A stretch of 16,086 nucleotides of DNA. Source: Parcubacteria group bacterium CG08_land_8_20_14_0_20_43_9. GTDB lineage: Bacteria > Patescibacteriota > Minisyncoccia > Minisyncoccales > PEYH01. Each line of letters starts with the position of its first letter. The stretch's first letter is position 1. Shown here piece by piece: positions 5,961-12,676 of this stretch. A program made the translations under genes and the position numbers. The notes under the pieces are model-generated. The model was not told the origin of the DNA, made no database searches, and worked only from the letters and a program-made list of their open reading frames with translations. The stretch is taken from contig PEYH01000023.1 of assembly GCA_002774465.1 (NCBI GenBank), positions 9,542 through 25,627 on the forward strand. Reading direction: 5' to 3'.

Positions 5961-7241
5961 ATGGCAGAGCAGTTCATAATCCATGGAGGCCGGCATCTGA
6001 AAGGGACAATAGAAGCAAGAGGCGCTAAAAATGCCTGTTTTCCTATTTTGGCAGCCACTTTGCTTACGGACCAAGAGTGCGTTATAGATAATGTGCCCTT
6101 GATTGAGGACATTTTTTGTTTAATAGAAATCCTGAACAGTCTCGGCAAAGAAACCTCCTGGATTAAAAAAAGAACTCTGCGCATCAGGCAACGGTCCCGA
6201 TTAGACGCAAAAAAAATCAACCAGAAACTTGTTTCTAAACTAAGGGGTTCGGTCTTGCTCTTGGGACCTTTATTAGTCCGAGGCAAGAGAGTGCGATTCG
6301 CTCAGCCCGGAGGGTGTGTTATCGGCGTTAGGTCGATTTCAACCCACTTAGACGCCTTTTCCCAGTTGGGGGTGAAGATAGGAGAAGAAGTGACTGAACG
6401 AGCAGAATATTTCCGCTTTGAATTTAAGAATAAGCCAGCTGACGAGGTTATTATGAATGAATTCAGCGTTACTGCCACAGAGAACGCGCTTTTGTTCGCC
6501 AGCGCCATTCCCAAGAAGACAATAATAAAGGCAGCGGATTGCGATTACAGCACTCAAGAATTAGTCAAATTTTTGAATAAAATGGGGGCCGACATCAAAG
6601 CATTTGGTTCTCATAATTTTTCGGTTATCGGCAGAAAAAAACTTTCAGGAGCAAGGCATAAGATTCTTAATGACCCGATAGAGGCAGGAACCTTTATTTT
6701 AATGGCCGCTGCCACAAGAAGCGATATTACGGTTGAAAACGTGGAAATTTCTTATTTGGAATTTCCATTGAAGCGGTTAAAAGATTTCGGCCTGCCCCTA
6801 GAGATTATCGGCAAAGACAAGGTAAGGATAAAGCCCTGGGCGAGTTTTAAGATGGGGAAAGTCCAGGCAATGCCGTATCCCGGGATGCCGACCGACCTTC
6901 TGCCCTTGTTCGGAGTGCTGGCTACCCAGACAGAAGGAATGACCCTGCTGCATGACCCTTTATATGACGGCCGGCTTCGGTACTTGAACGAGCTGAACAA
7001 AATGGGGGCGCAGATAATTTTTGCCGACCCGCATCGGGCCATCGTTAACGGCCCTACGGTTCTCCGGGGGGTGACTGTTGATTCTCCTGATTTGCGGGGC
7101 GGGGCCTCTTTGATAGTCGGAGCATTGCTTGCCAAGGGAGAAACAGTTATAAATAATATCTATCAGATAGACAGGGGGTATGAGAGGATAGAAGAGAGAT
7201 TGCAGAAGCTCGGAGCTGACATTAAGCGCGTAAAGAATTAA
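5961..7241 (+). CDS. murA: UDP-N-acetylglucosamine 1-carboxyvinyltransferase
   Basis: MurA transfers enolpyruvate from PEP to UDP-GlcNAc, the first committed step of peptidoglycan synthesis in the cytoplasm. The 426-residue protein has the two-domain EPSP-synthase-like fold. Visible active-site elements are K23 in GAKNA, C119 in PGGCVIGVR (the cysteine attacked by fosfomycin), R124, D312 in MPTDLL, R379 in DLRGGAS and R405 in IDRGYERIE. The catalytic cysteine is present, not the Asp form seen in some fosfomycin-resistant bacteria. The length is normal. ATG 5961 follows a strong ribosome-binding site and a good promoter. Its divergence from the PEGA gene and its place before mreB put it in a cell-envelope cluster. 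Confidence 0.97.
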   Translation: MAEQFIIHGGRHLKGTIEARGAKNACFPILAATLLTDQECVIDNVPLIEDIFCLIEILNSLGKETSWIKKRTLRIRQRSRLDAKKINQKLVSKLRGSVLLLGPLLVRGKRVRFAQPGGCVIGVRSISTHLDAFSQLGVKIGEEVTERAEYFRFEFKNKPADEVIMNEFSVTATENALLFASAIPKKTIIKAADCDYSTQELVKFLNKMGADIKAFGSHNFSVIGRKKLSGARHKILNDPIEAGTFILMAAATRSDITVENVEISYLEFPLKRLKDFGLPLEIIGKDKVRIKPWASFKMGKVQAMPYPGMPTDLLPLFGVLATQTEGMTLLHDPLYDGRLRYLNELNKMGAQIIFADPHRAIVNGPTVLRGVTVDSPDLRGGASLIVGALLAKGETVINNIYQIDRGYERIEERLQKLGADIKRVKN

Positions 7242-7411
7242 AAATCCAAAATTCAAATGCCAAATAAATGTCCAAATCCAAAATTCAAAACAAAAAACCA
7301 AAAACCACAGCCAAAAAGTCAAAACTTTTGGGTTTTAATTTGTGGTTTTGGCTTTTGGCTTTCAATTTTTAAGTTTCCTTTGGCATTGGGATTTTGACAT
7401 TGGGATTTTTT
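7242..7411. repeat. AT-rich palindromic spacer between murA and mreB
   Basis: This 170-base gap is filled by CCAAAA/AAATCC-type units on the left and TTTTGG-type units on the right, giving a long imperfect palindrome. Nested matches include CCAAAAAGT (7311-7319) with ACTTTTGG (7324-7331), the pair CCAAAAACCACA (7299-7309 region) with TGTGGTTTTGG (7341-7351), and CAAATGCCAAA near 7255 with TTTGGCATT near 7379. It starts right after the murA stop and ends at the mreB ATG. I see no promoter or gene in it. Confidence 0.75.
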
Positions 7412-8425
7412 ATGAATATGTTTATCCGCAAAATAGGAATAGACTTAGGCACCTGCAATTCGTTAGTTTTTGTCCCCAAGAAGGGGGTGGTTTTGACCGA
7501 GCCGTCTGTGGTAGCGGTCGATGTAAGCGAGAATAAAATATTGGCCGTCGGGCAGGAGGCGAAAGAGATGATAGGCAGGACCCCCGATAACATAACTGTT
7601 TTCAGGCCCCTTAAAGACGGGGTCATTGCTGATTTCAGGATAACCGAGGCAATGCTGAAATATTTTATCACTAAAGTAAAGCCGAAATACCAATTCCTGA
7701 AGCCGAACTTGATAATATCTGTCCCGGCTGGCATTACCTCCACAGAGAAAAGAGCGGTTATTGAGGCGGCCCTTTTGGCCGGAGCGAGGAATGCCTATAT
7801 CGCCAAAGAGCCGATTTTGGCGGCCATTGGCGCCGGCATTCCCATTCATACTTGTTCCGGCCATATGGTTGTTGATGTAGGAGGGGGGACGACCGAAGTG
7901 GCGGTCATATCATTGGGAGGAATCGTGACATTTAATTCCATCAGAATGGCGGGAGACAAGATGAATATGGCAGTAAGCGAGTATATGAAGAAAAAGCACA
8001 ATTTGGCAGTAGGGGAGCAGACCGCGGAGGAGGTGAAAATCAAGGTAGGCACGGCGGTTCCTGAAGAAAAAGAAAGATATATTGAAATCAGGGGCAGGGA
8101 TTTGGTTTCCGGCCTGCCAAGGAGCATTAAGGTTTCTTCAAATGAGGTGTGCGAGGCGGTTCAGGATGTTTTGGAGGAAATCATTTTAGCCATTAAAATG
8201 GTTTTGCGCGATACTCCGCCGGAATTGGCCTCTGATATTATGGATAAAGGAATGGTGCTTTCGGGAGGAGGAGGATTATTGAGAAATCTTGACCAGCTGA
8301 TAGCCAAAGCCACAGGGGTTCCCTGTTTCTTGGCAGACGAGGCATTTTTCTGCGTCGTTAAAGGGACCGGAGCAGTATTGGAAAATCTGGATGTTTATAA
8401 GAGAAGCATAATGAGCAAAAAATAA
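7412..8425 (+). CDS. mreB: Rod-shape actin homolog MreB, paralog 1
   Basis: MreB forms ATP-bound filaments under the membrane that guide lateral peptidoglycan synthesis. This 337-residue copy has the actin-fold elements phosphate-1 (GIDLGTCNSLVFV, 9-21), EPSVVAV, the connecting region KEPILAAIGAG (132-142), phosphate-2 (VDVGGGTTEVAVISLGG, 154-170) and the adenosine motif VLSGGGGLLRNLDQLI. The phosphate-1 loop has C15 where most MreBs have Ala. There are two close ATGs (7412 and 7418); a TTG at 7394 lies inside the repeat and is unlikely. No Shine-Dalgarno sequence is visible. It is not followed by mreC or mreD but by holB. A second mreB lies at 12677-13762. Confidence 0.95.
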   Translation: MNMFIRKIGIDLGTCNSLVFVPKKGVVLTEPSVVAVDVSENKILAVGQEAKEMIGRTPDNITVFRPLKDGVIADFRITEAMLKYFITKVKPKYQFLKPNLIISVPAGITSTEKRAVIEAALLAGARNAYIAKEPILAAIGAGIPIHTCSGHMVVDVGGGTTEVAVISLGGIVTFNSIRMAGDKMNMAVSEYMKKKHNLAVGEQTAEEVKIKVGTAVPEEKERYIEIRGRDLVSGLPRSIKVSSNEVCEAVQDVLEEIILAIKMVLRDTPPELASDIMDKGMVLSGGGGLLRNLDQLIAKATGVPCFLADEAFFCVVKGTGAVLENLDVYKRSIMSKK

Positions 8426-8529
8426 CAAAAATTAAAAATTAAAAACTAAAAATGAAAAATGACAGATAAAAATTAAAAATTTTAGACCTTTAATTGTCAT
8501 TTTTATTTTTTCATTTTACATTTTTCATT
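8426..8529. repeat. AT-rich inverted-repeat spacer, copy C
   Basis: This element fills the whole 104-base gap between the mreB stop and the holB ATG. It shares an exact 19-nt core (8455-8473) with the copy before rpsM, and the general layout of A-rich left arm and T-rich right arm. AAAAATGACA at 8455-8464 pairs perfectly with TGTCATTTTT at 8495-8504, leaving a 30-base loop. It is more diverged from copies A and B than these are from each other. Confidence 0.85.
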
Positions 8530-9501
8530 ATGTTGTTAGTTGGCCACAAAGAACAATGGGAATATCTAAAAAGGAGCATTGAAAACAATAGGGTGGCCCA
8601 CGCCTATTTATTTTACGGGCCGTCCAATATCGGGAAAAGGACTGTGGCTATGGAGTTTGTAAAATTGTTGAATTGCCATAATTCCGACATAAGGCCTTGC
8701 GGGAAATGCGTTAGCTGTAAGAACTTTGAAAATGGAATTCATCCGGACTTGCTTGTTCTAAAACCAGAACCACCGGAGAATAGCGACAAAAACGATAAAA
8801 GCGGTAATTTAGCTGTTCGCATAAATCAAATAGATAAATTAAAATCAGGGTTTTCTCTTTCCCCGTCCGATTCCGGTTATAAAGCGGCGATTATTGACGG
8901 GGCAGGGGCGATGACTTATGATGCCCAAGGTTCGCTTTTAAAGATATTAGAAGAGCCCAAAGGAAAAGCAGTTATAATCATAGTTGCGGAACAAGCAGAC
9001 CAACTTCTTTCCACCATCGTTTCCCGGTGCCAATTAATGAGATTTGACCTGATTCAGAGAGAGCATATTAAGGAATCTCTTGAAAAAGGCAATGTTCCGA
9101 AAAAGACAGCAGAAGAGATTTCTTGGTTATCTTTCGGAAGGCCGGGATTAGCAGTTGAATATTATAAAAATCCCGAATTGGCAGAATTGCAAAAGAAACG
9201 GATAGGAGATTTTGTGAAACTTTCCAAAGCGCCTCTGGTTACCCGTTTCAAGTATGCCGAAAGTTTAGCCAAAGATACCGAACTAATGTATAGCTCGATA
9301 GATATTTGGATAAGCTATTTTAGAGAGCTGTTATTGGAAAGTTTAGGAAAAGATAAAAATCATTTTATCCTTCCAGCCGCTGATTGGTCTAAAATAAAAA
9401 TAAGAAATATTATCAGGATTATAGAAAAAATAAGATTCATTATAAAAACAACCAATGCTAATCCGAGGTTAGCCCTTGAAGTCCTGTTTATGAAAATTTG
9501 A
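8530..9501 (+). CDS. holB: DNA polymerase III clamp-loader subunit delta prime
   Basis: Delta prime is the stator of the clamp loader that places the sliding clamp on DNA. The 323-residue protein has an AAA+ layout: GHKEQWEYLKRSI, a P-loop-like GPSNIGKRT (30-38), a zinc module with C49, C57, C60 and C63, the sensor-1 block GSLLKILEEP (134-143) and the SRC motif (165-167) that supplies an arginine finger. The Walker-B region reads IIDGAGAMT, without the usual acidic pair, which fits delta prime being a non-hydrolysing member. A short DnaX is less likely because of this. ATG 8530 is chosen; the TTG at 8494 would translate the spacer repeat. It ends in TGA, showing standard code. No Shine-Dalgarno sequence. 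Confidence 0.88.
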   Translation: MLLVGHKEQWEYLKRSIENNRVAHAYLFYGPSNIGKRTVAMEFVKLLNCHNSDIRPCGKCVSCKNFENGIHPDLLVLKPEPPENSDKNDKSGNLAVRINQIDKLKSGFSLSPSDSGYKAAIIDGAGAMTYDAQGSLLKILEEPKGKAVIIIVAEQADQLLSTIVSRCQLMRFDLIQREHIKESLEKGNVPKKTAEEISWLSFGRPGLAVEYYKNPELAELQKKRIGDFVKLSKAPLVTRFKYAESLAKDTELMYSSIDIWISYFRELLLESLGKDKNHFILPAADWSKIKIRNIIRIIEKIRFIIKTTNANPRLALEVLFMKI

Positions 9502-9548
9502 TAATCAATAATCAACAATCAATAATTAATTGTCAGCGATTAACATTT

Positions 9549-10103
9549 ATGTATAAACAAATTATTGAAAATCTCAAAACAGAGCTTGATAAGGTGGTGG
9601 ATTTTTTTAAGCGGGAAATGCGGCAAATTCGTTCCGGTATCGCCAGTCCGGTTTTGGTTGAGGATATAGTGGTTGACTGTTTCGGCTCTAAGCTCCCGAT
9701 AAAGCAATTGGCCGGCATTTCCTGCCCGGAGCCAAGACAGATTTTAATTCAACCCTGGACAAACGAATACCTCGGAGCCATTGAAAAGGCGCTGATGCAG
9801 GCCGACTTAGGGACTTCCCCGACAGTGGACGGCCGGACTATCAGGATTAATCTCCCGCCTCTTACCGGCGAGTTTCGCGAAAAACTTATTCAGCAGATTT
9901 CCCAGAAAGCAGAGGAATCGTATCAGGCGCTAAGACGATGGAGAGATGGCGCTTGGAAGGAAATTCAGGAGCAATTTAACCAAAAGGCCATCTCGGAAGA
10001 TGACAAGTTCAGGGCGAAAGATGAACTGCAAAAGGTCATAGACGATTACCACAAGAAAATAGAAGAATTAAAGGAGCATAAAAATAAAGAGATATTAGAA
10101 TAA
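9549..10103 (+). CDS. frr: Ribosome recycling factor
   Basis: RRF splits post-termination ribosomes together with EF-G. The 184-residue product matches the family length (185) and blocks: MYKQIIENLKTELDKVVDFFKREMRQIRSGIASP, VDCFGSKLPIKQLAGISCPEPRQILIQPW, EKALMQADLGTSPTVDGRTIRINLPPLTGEFR, and ISEDDKFRAKDELQKVIDDYHKKIEE. The coiled-coil domain (two ends) and the beta domain in the middle are both complete. The ATG at 9549 gives the family N-terminus; an upstream TTG at 9498 adds 17 residues of repeat-like sequence and overlaps the holB stop. The 47-base leader is AT-rich, with TCAATAA/TCAACAA-type repeats and no Shine-Dalgarno sequence. Confidence 0.97.
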   Translation: MYKQIIENLKTELDKVVDFFKREMRQIRSGIASPVLVEDIVVDCFGSKLPIKQLAGISCPEPRQILIQPWTNEYLGAIEKALMQADLGTSPTVDGRTIRINLPPLTGEFREKLIQQISQKAEESYQALRRWRDGAWKEIQEQFNQKAISEDDKFRAKDELQKVIDDYHKKIEELKEHKNKEILE

Positions 10104-10232
10104 TTTACAATTTTCAATTTTCAATTTACAATGAAGTCTCAATTTTTCAATTTTCAAACCTACGAAATTTTGAAAATTGGCGCTTGAGATTTATTTGAAA
10201 ATTGGAATTTGAAAATTGGAAATTAATAAATT
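10104..10232. repeat. AT-rich nested palindrome between frr and rseP
   Basis: The 129-base gap consists of CAATTTT-type units on the left and AAAATTG-type units on the right. A perfect 11-bp inverted repeat at 10148-10158 and 10169-10179 (CAATTTTCAAA and its complement) is nested inside TCTCAA (10137-10142) and TTGAGA (10184-10189), and further inside longer imperfect arms (10108-10127 with 10195-10218). It starts right after the frr stop and ends at the rseP ATG. The units differ from those before rpsM, so this is another sequence family of the same architecture. Confidence 0.8.
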
Positions 10233-11354
10233 ATGTTTTTAGTTATAATTGTTTTCCTCATTATTTTCAGTTCCGTGATTCTGGCTCATGAGTTTGGGCA
10301 TTTTTTGGTGGCCAGAAGAGCGGGCGTAAGAGTGGATGAATTCGGAATCGGTTATCCGCCAAGAATTTGGGGAAAAAAAATAAAGGGCGTCATTTATTCT
10401 GTCAACTGGATTCCTTTCGGCGGTTTTGTGAAAATTTACGGCGAGAACTCCGAAGAAAAAACGCTGAAAGATACTGATAGTTTCGGAGCCAAGCCGCCCG
10501 GAACCAAAGCCGGCATACTTTTGGCTGGCATTGGCGCCAATCTCTTGGTTGCCATTATCCTATTTTACCTATTGCTGGGATGCCATAATTTTCAAACATT
10601 TCAAGGCCAATTTTTTAATTACAAATTCCCTTTCGGACAGCAGAGCGCTTTCCCGATGATTTCAGGGGTTTTGGATGGTTCACCGGCGCAGGAAGCCGGG
10701 ATAAAAGAGTATGATGTGGTCTTTTCCGGGAATGGAGAACAATTTGCCGATTCAGAGGCGCTTATCGATTTTATTGACCGAAACAGGGGGGAGGAGATTG
10801 TTTTGCGCCTTGCTGATGCCCATAATTTGGAAGAAAGAACAGTCAAGGTTGTCCCGAGGGTTAATCCTCCGGAGAACAGCGGGGCCATTGGAGTGATACT
10901 CGGAGATGTAAGCCGGCTTTCCTATGAAAGCTTGCCGGAAAAAGCGTTTTCCGGAGTTTTGCACACTTTCAACCTTGGGCATTTTACCTTCAGCGCCTTG
11001 GGGCATTTGATTAAAACCTCGGTTGTTGAGAGAGATATAAAGCCCCTCTCTTCTTCGCTTTCCGGCCCAGTCGGGATTTTGGCCTTCACTAAATTGAGTA
11101 TGGCCGGCGGGGCTTGGCAGGTTTTTTATTTCATCGCCGCCATTTCTCTTGGTTTAGCAGCCATAAATATTTTGCCGATTCCAGCCGCCGACGGCGGTCG
11201 GCTGATATTCGTGATTTATGAAGCCATTTTCCGGAAAAGGGCGCCGGCCAGAATCGAGAGGGCGGTGAACGCCTTTGGGATGTTTCTGCTGATTGCCCTG
11301 TTCCTTGTCATAACCGTCAAAGACGTCATCCAATTCAAAGATATATTGTTTTGA
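10233..11354 (+). CDS. rseP: Site-2 intramembrane zinc metalloprotease (RseP/RasP type)
   Basis: Family members cut transmembrane substrates such as anti-sigma factors or signal-peptide remnants within the membrane. The 373-residue protein has HEFGH (19-23) in its first membrane helix, the zinc-binding and catalytic motif of peptidase family M50, a second helix with AGIGANLLVA (98-107), one PDZ domain (about 142-210, FPMISGVLDGSPAQEAGI), and the third zinc ligand D320 in NILPIPAADGGRL (312-324), followed by a last helix (347-365). It has a single PDZ domain, as in Gram-positive RasP, against two in E. coli. No sigma or anti-sigma gene is in the window, so the substrate is unknown. It lies between frr and proS, an old gene order. 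Confidence 0.95.
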   Translation: MFLVIIVFLIIFSSVILAHEFGHFLVARRAGVRVDEFGIGYPPRIWGKKIKGVIYSVNWIPFGGFVKIYGENSEEKTLKDTDSFGAKPPGTKAGILLAGIGANLLVAIILFYLLLGCHNFQTFQGQFFNYKFPFGQQSAFPMISGVLDGSPAQEAGIKEYDVVFSGNGEQFADSEALIDFIDRNRGEEIVLRLADAHNLEERTVKVVPRVNPPENSGAIGVILGDVSRLSYESLPEKAFSGVLHTFNLGHFTFSALGHLIKTSVVERDIKPLSSSLSGPVGILAFTKLSMAGGAWQVFYFIAAISLGLAAINILPIPAADGGRLIFVIYEAIFRKRAPARIERAVNAFGMFLLIALFLVITVKDVIQFKDILF

Positions 11355-11398
11355 TTTCTTAGAGGGTCCGCTTAAGAAAAATAATTTATTTTACCAAT

Positions 11399-12637
11399 AT
11401 GCTTCAATCAAAACTTTTCTACCGCAGCAGGAAAAAGATTCCCGATGACATAGAAGCGATTTCTCATCAGCTTTTATACCGGGGTGATTTTATAGACCAG
11501 CTTTGTTCGGGCACTTATAGCTTCCTGCCCCTGGGTTGGAGGGTTCACCAAAAGATTTCCCAGATTATCAGGGAGGAAATGCTGGCTATCGGCGGGCAGG
11601 AGGTTTTTTTGCCGATGATGCACCCTAAAACGGTTTGGCAGCAAACGGGCCGGTGGAACACAATGTCGCCTCCATTGTTCAAGCTCAAAGACAGCCATAG
11701 CAGGGAATTTGCCCTTGGCTCGACCCACGAGGAAGTGGTGGCGGAAATAGCCAAAGACAGAGTCTCTTCTTACAAAGACCTGCCGTTCTCTTTGTTCCAG
11801 ATACAAACTAAATTCCGGAACGAGATGAGATTTACCGGCGGGCTTTTACGGACCAGAGAGTTTGCGATGAAGGACTTATACAGCTTCCATGCCGATGAAA
11901 AGGATTTTCACAATTATTATTCCAAGGTGGCGAAAAGCTATTTGAAAATATTCAAGAGGTGCGGGTTGTCGGTCAGAATGGTGGAGGCCTCGGGAGAGGG
12001 TTTTACCAGTTCCTTTACCCATGAATTTCAAGCCCTTGCTCCAGTAGGAGAGGATACTATTATCTTTTGCTCCAAGTGCGATTTTGCCCAGAATAAAGAA
12101 ATAGCCAAAGATAGAGAGGGAGGCAAATGCCCAAAGTGCAAGGCCATTCTTAAACAGTCAAAGGGCATAGAAGTCGGGAATATCTTTCCTTTGGGGACTA
12201 AATATTCAGAGCCGTTTGACTTATCTTTTATTGACAGGGACGGAAAGAAAAAGCTGGTGATAATGGCTTCTTATGGCATTGGCGTCGGTCGGCTTATGGC
12301 CGCTGTTGTTGAGGCGAATAACGATAAAGACGGCATAATTTGGCCCAAAGAAACGGCGCCTTACGCGGTTCATCTGGTGCCCCTAAATCTCAAAGACAAA
12401 AAAATAAAGACGCAGGCGGAAAAAATTTACAGCCATTTACAAAAATCAGGCGTTGAAGTATTATACGATGACAGGATTGATGCTGGGCCCGGGGAAAAAT
12501 TAATAGAGTCGGATTTGATTGGCATTCCCGTAAGAGTCGTTTTAAGCAAAAAGACGCTGGACAAGGATAGCGTGGAGATTAAAGAACGGGGGAGGAGACA
12601 ATCAAAACTGGTCAAGATTAAAGAATTAAAGTTCTAA
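11399..12637 (+). CDS. proS: Prolyl-tRNA synthetase lacking the editing domain
   Basis: ProRS charges tRNA(Pro) with proline. The 412-residue protein is class II: motif 1 region (YSFLPLGWRVHQKISQIIREEM), motif 2 (TKFRNEMRFTGGLLRTREFAMKDLYSFH, 137-164), motif 3 (SYGIGVGRLMAAVVE, 291-305) and a C-terminal anticodon-binding domain. Typical bacterial ProRS has about 570 residues with an INS editing domain of about 180 residues between motifs 2 and 3. Here the flanks are fused: GEDTIIFCSKCDFAQNKE runs within some 20 residues into GGKCPKCKAIL...GIEVGNIFPLGTKYS. The join leaves four cysteines (C224, C227, C244, C247) that could bind zinc. The protein looks functional but probably cannot clear mischarged Ala-tRNA(Pro) itself. 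No Shine-Dalgarno sequence precedes ATG 11399. Confidence 0.96.
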   Translation: MLQSKLFYRSRKKIPDDIEAISHQLLYRGDFIDQLCSGTYSFLPLGWRVHQKISQIIREEMLAIGGQEVFLPMMHPKTVWQQTGRWNTMSPPLFKLKDSHSREFALGSTHEEVVAEIAKDRVSSYKDLPFSLFQIQTKFRNEMRFTGGLLRTREFAMKDLYSFHADEKDFHNYYSKVAKSYLKIFKRCGLSVRMVEASGEGFTSSFTHEFQALAPVGEDTIIFCSKCDFAQNKEIAKDREGGKCPKCKAILKQSKGIEVGNIFPLGTKYSEPFDLSFIDRDGKKKLVIMASYGIGVGRLMAAVVEANNDKDGIIWPKETAPYAVHLVPLNLKDKKIKTQAEKIYSHLQKSGVEVLYDDRIDAGPGEKLIESDLIGIPVRVVLSKKTLDKDSVEIKERGRRQSKLVKIKELKF

Positions 12638-12643
12638 GCGATT

Positions 12644-12649
12644 TATAAT
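12644..12649 (+). promoter_or_regulatory. Possible -10 box upstream of mreB paralog 2
   Basis: A perfect TATAAT stands 27 bases before the mreB ATG in the 39-base gap after proS. I find no convincing -35 box 16-18 bases upstream and no TG extension. In such AT-rich DNA a chance match is possible. If real, it would drive mreB-gatC-gatA. Confidence 0.3.
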
Positions 12650-12676
12650 TTTAACTTTGGACTTTTAACCGCTGTT

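Noticed and set aside
7394..7411. TTG start for the first mreB
   Set aside because: It lies inside the palindromic spacer; ATG 7412 (or 7418) matches the family N-terminus.
8494..8529. TTG start adding MSFLFFHFTFFI to delta prime, which looks like a hydrophobic signal
   Set aside because: The added residues are read from the T-rich arm of the spacer repeat; delta prime is cytoplasmic and the family start fits ATG 8530.
9498..9548. TTG start for frr overlapping the holB stop
   Set aside because: It adds 17 repeat-like residues; ATG 9549 gives the normal 184-residue RRF.
11355..11379. Hairpin TTTCTTA/TAAGAAA with 11-base loop before proS, considered as terminator
   Set aside because: The stem is AT-rich and no T-run follows, so termination cannot be supported.
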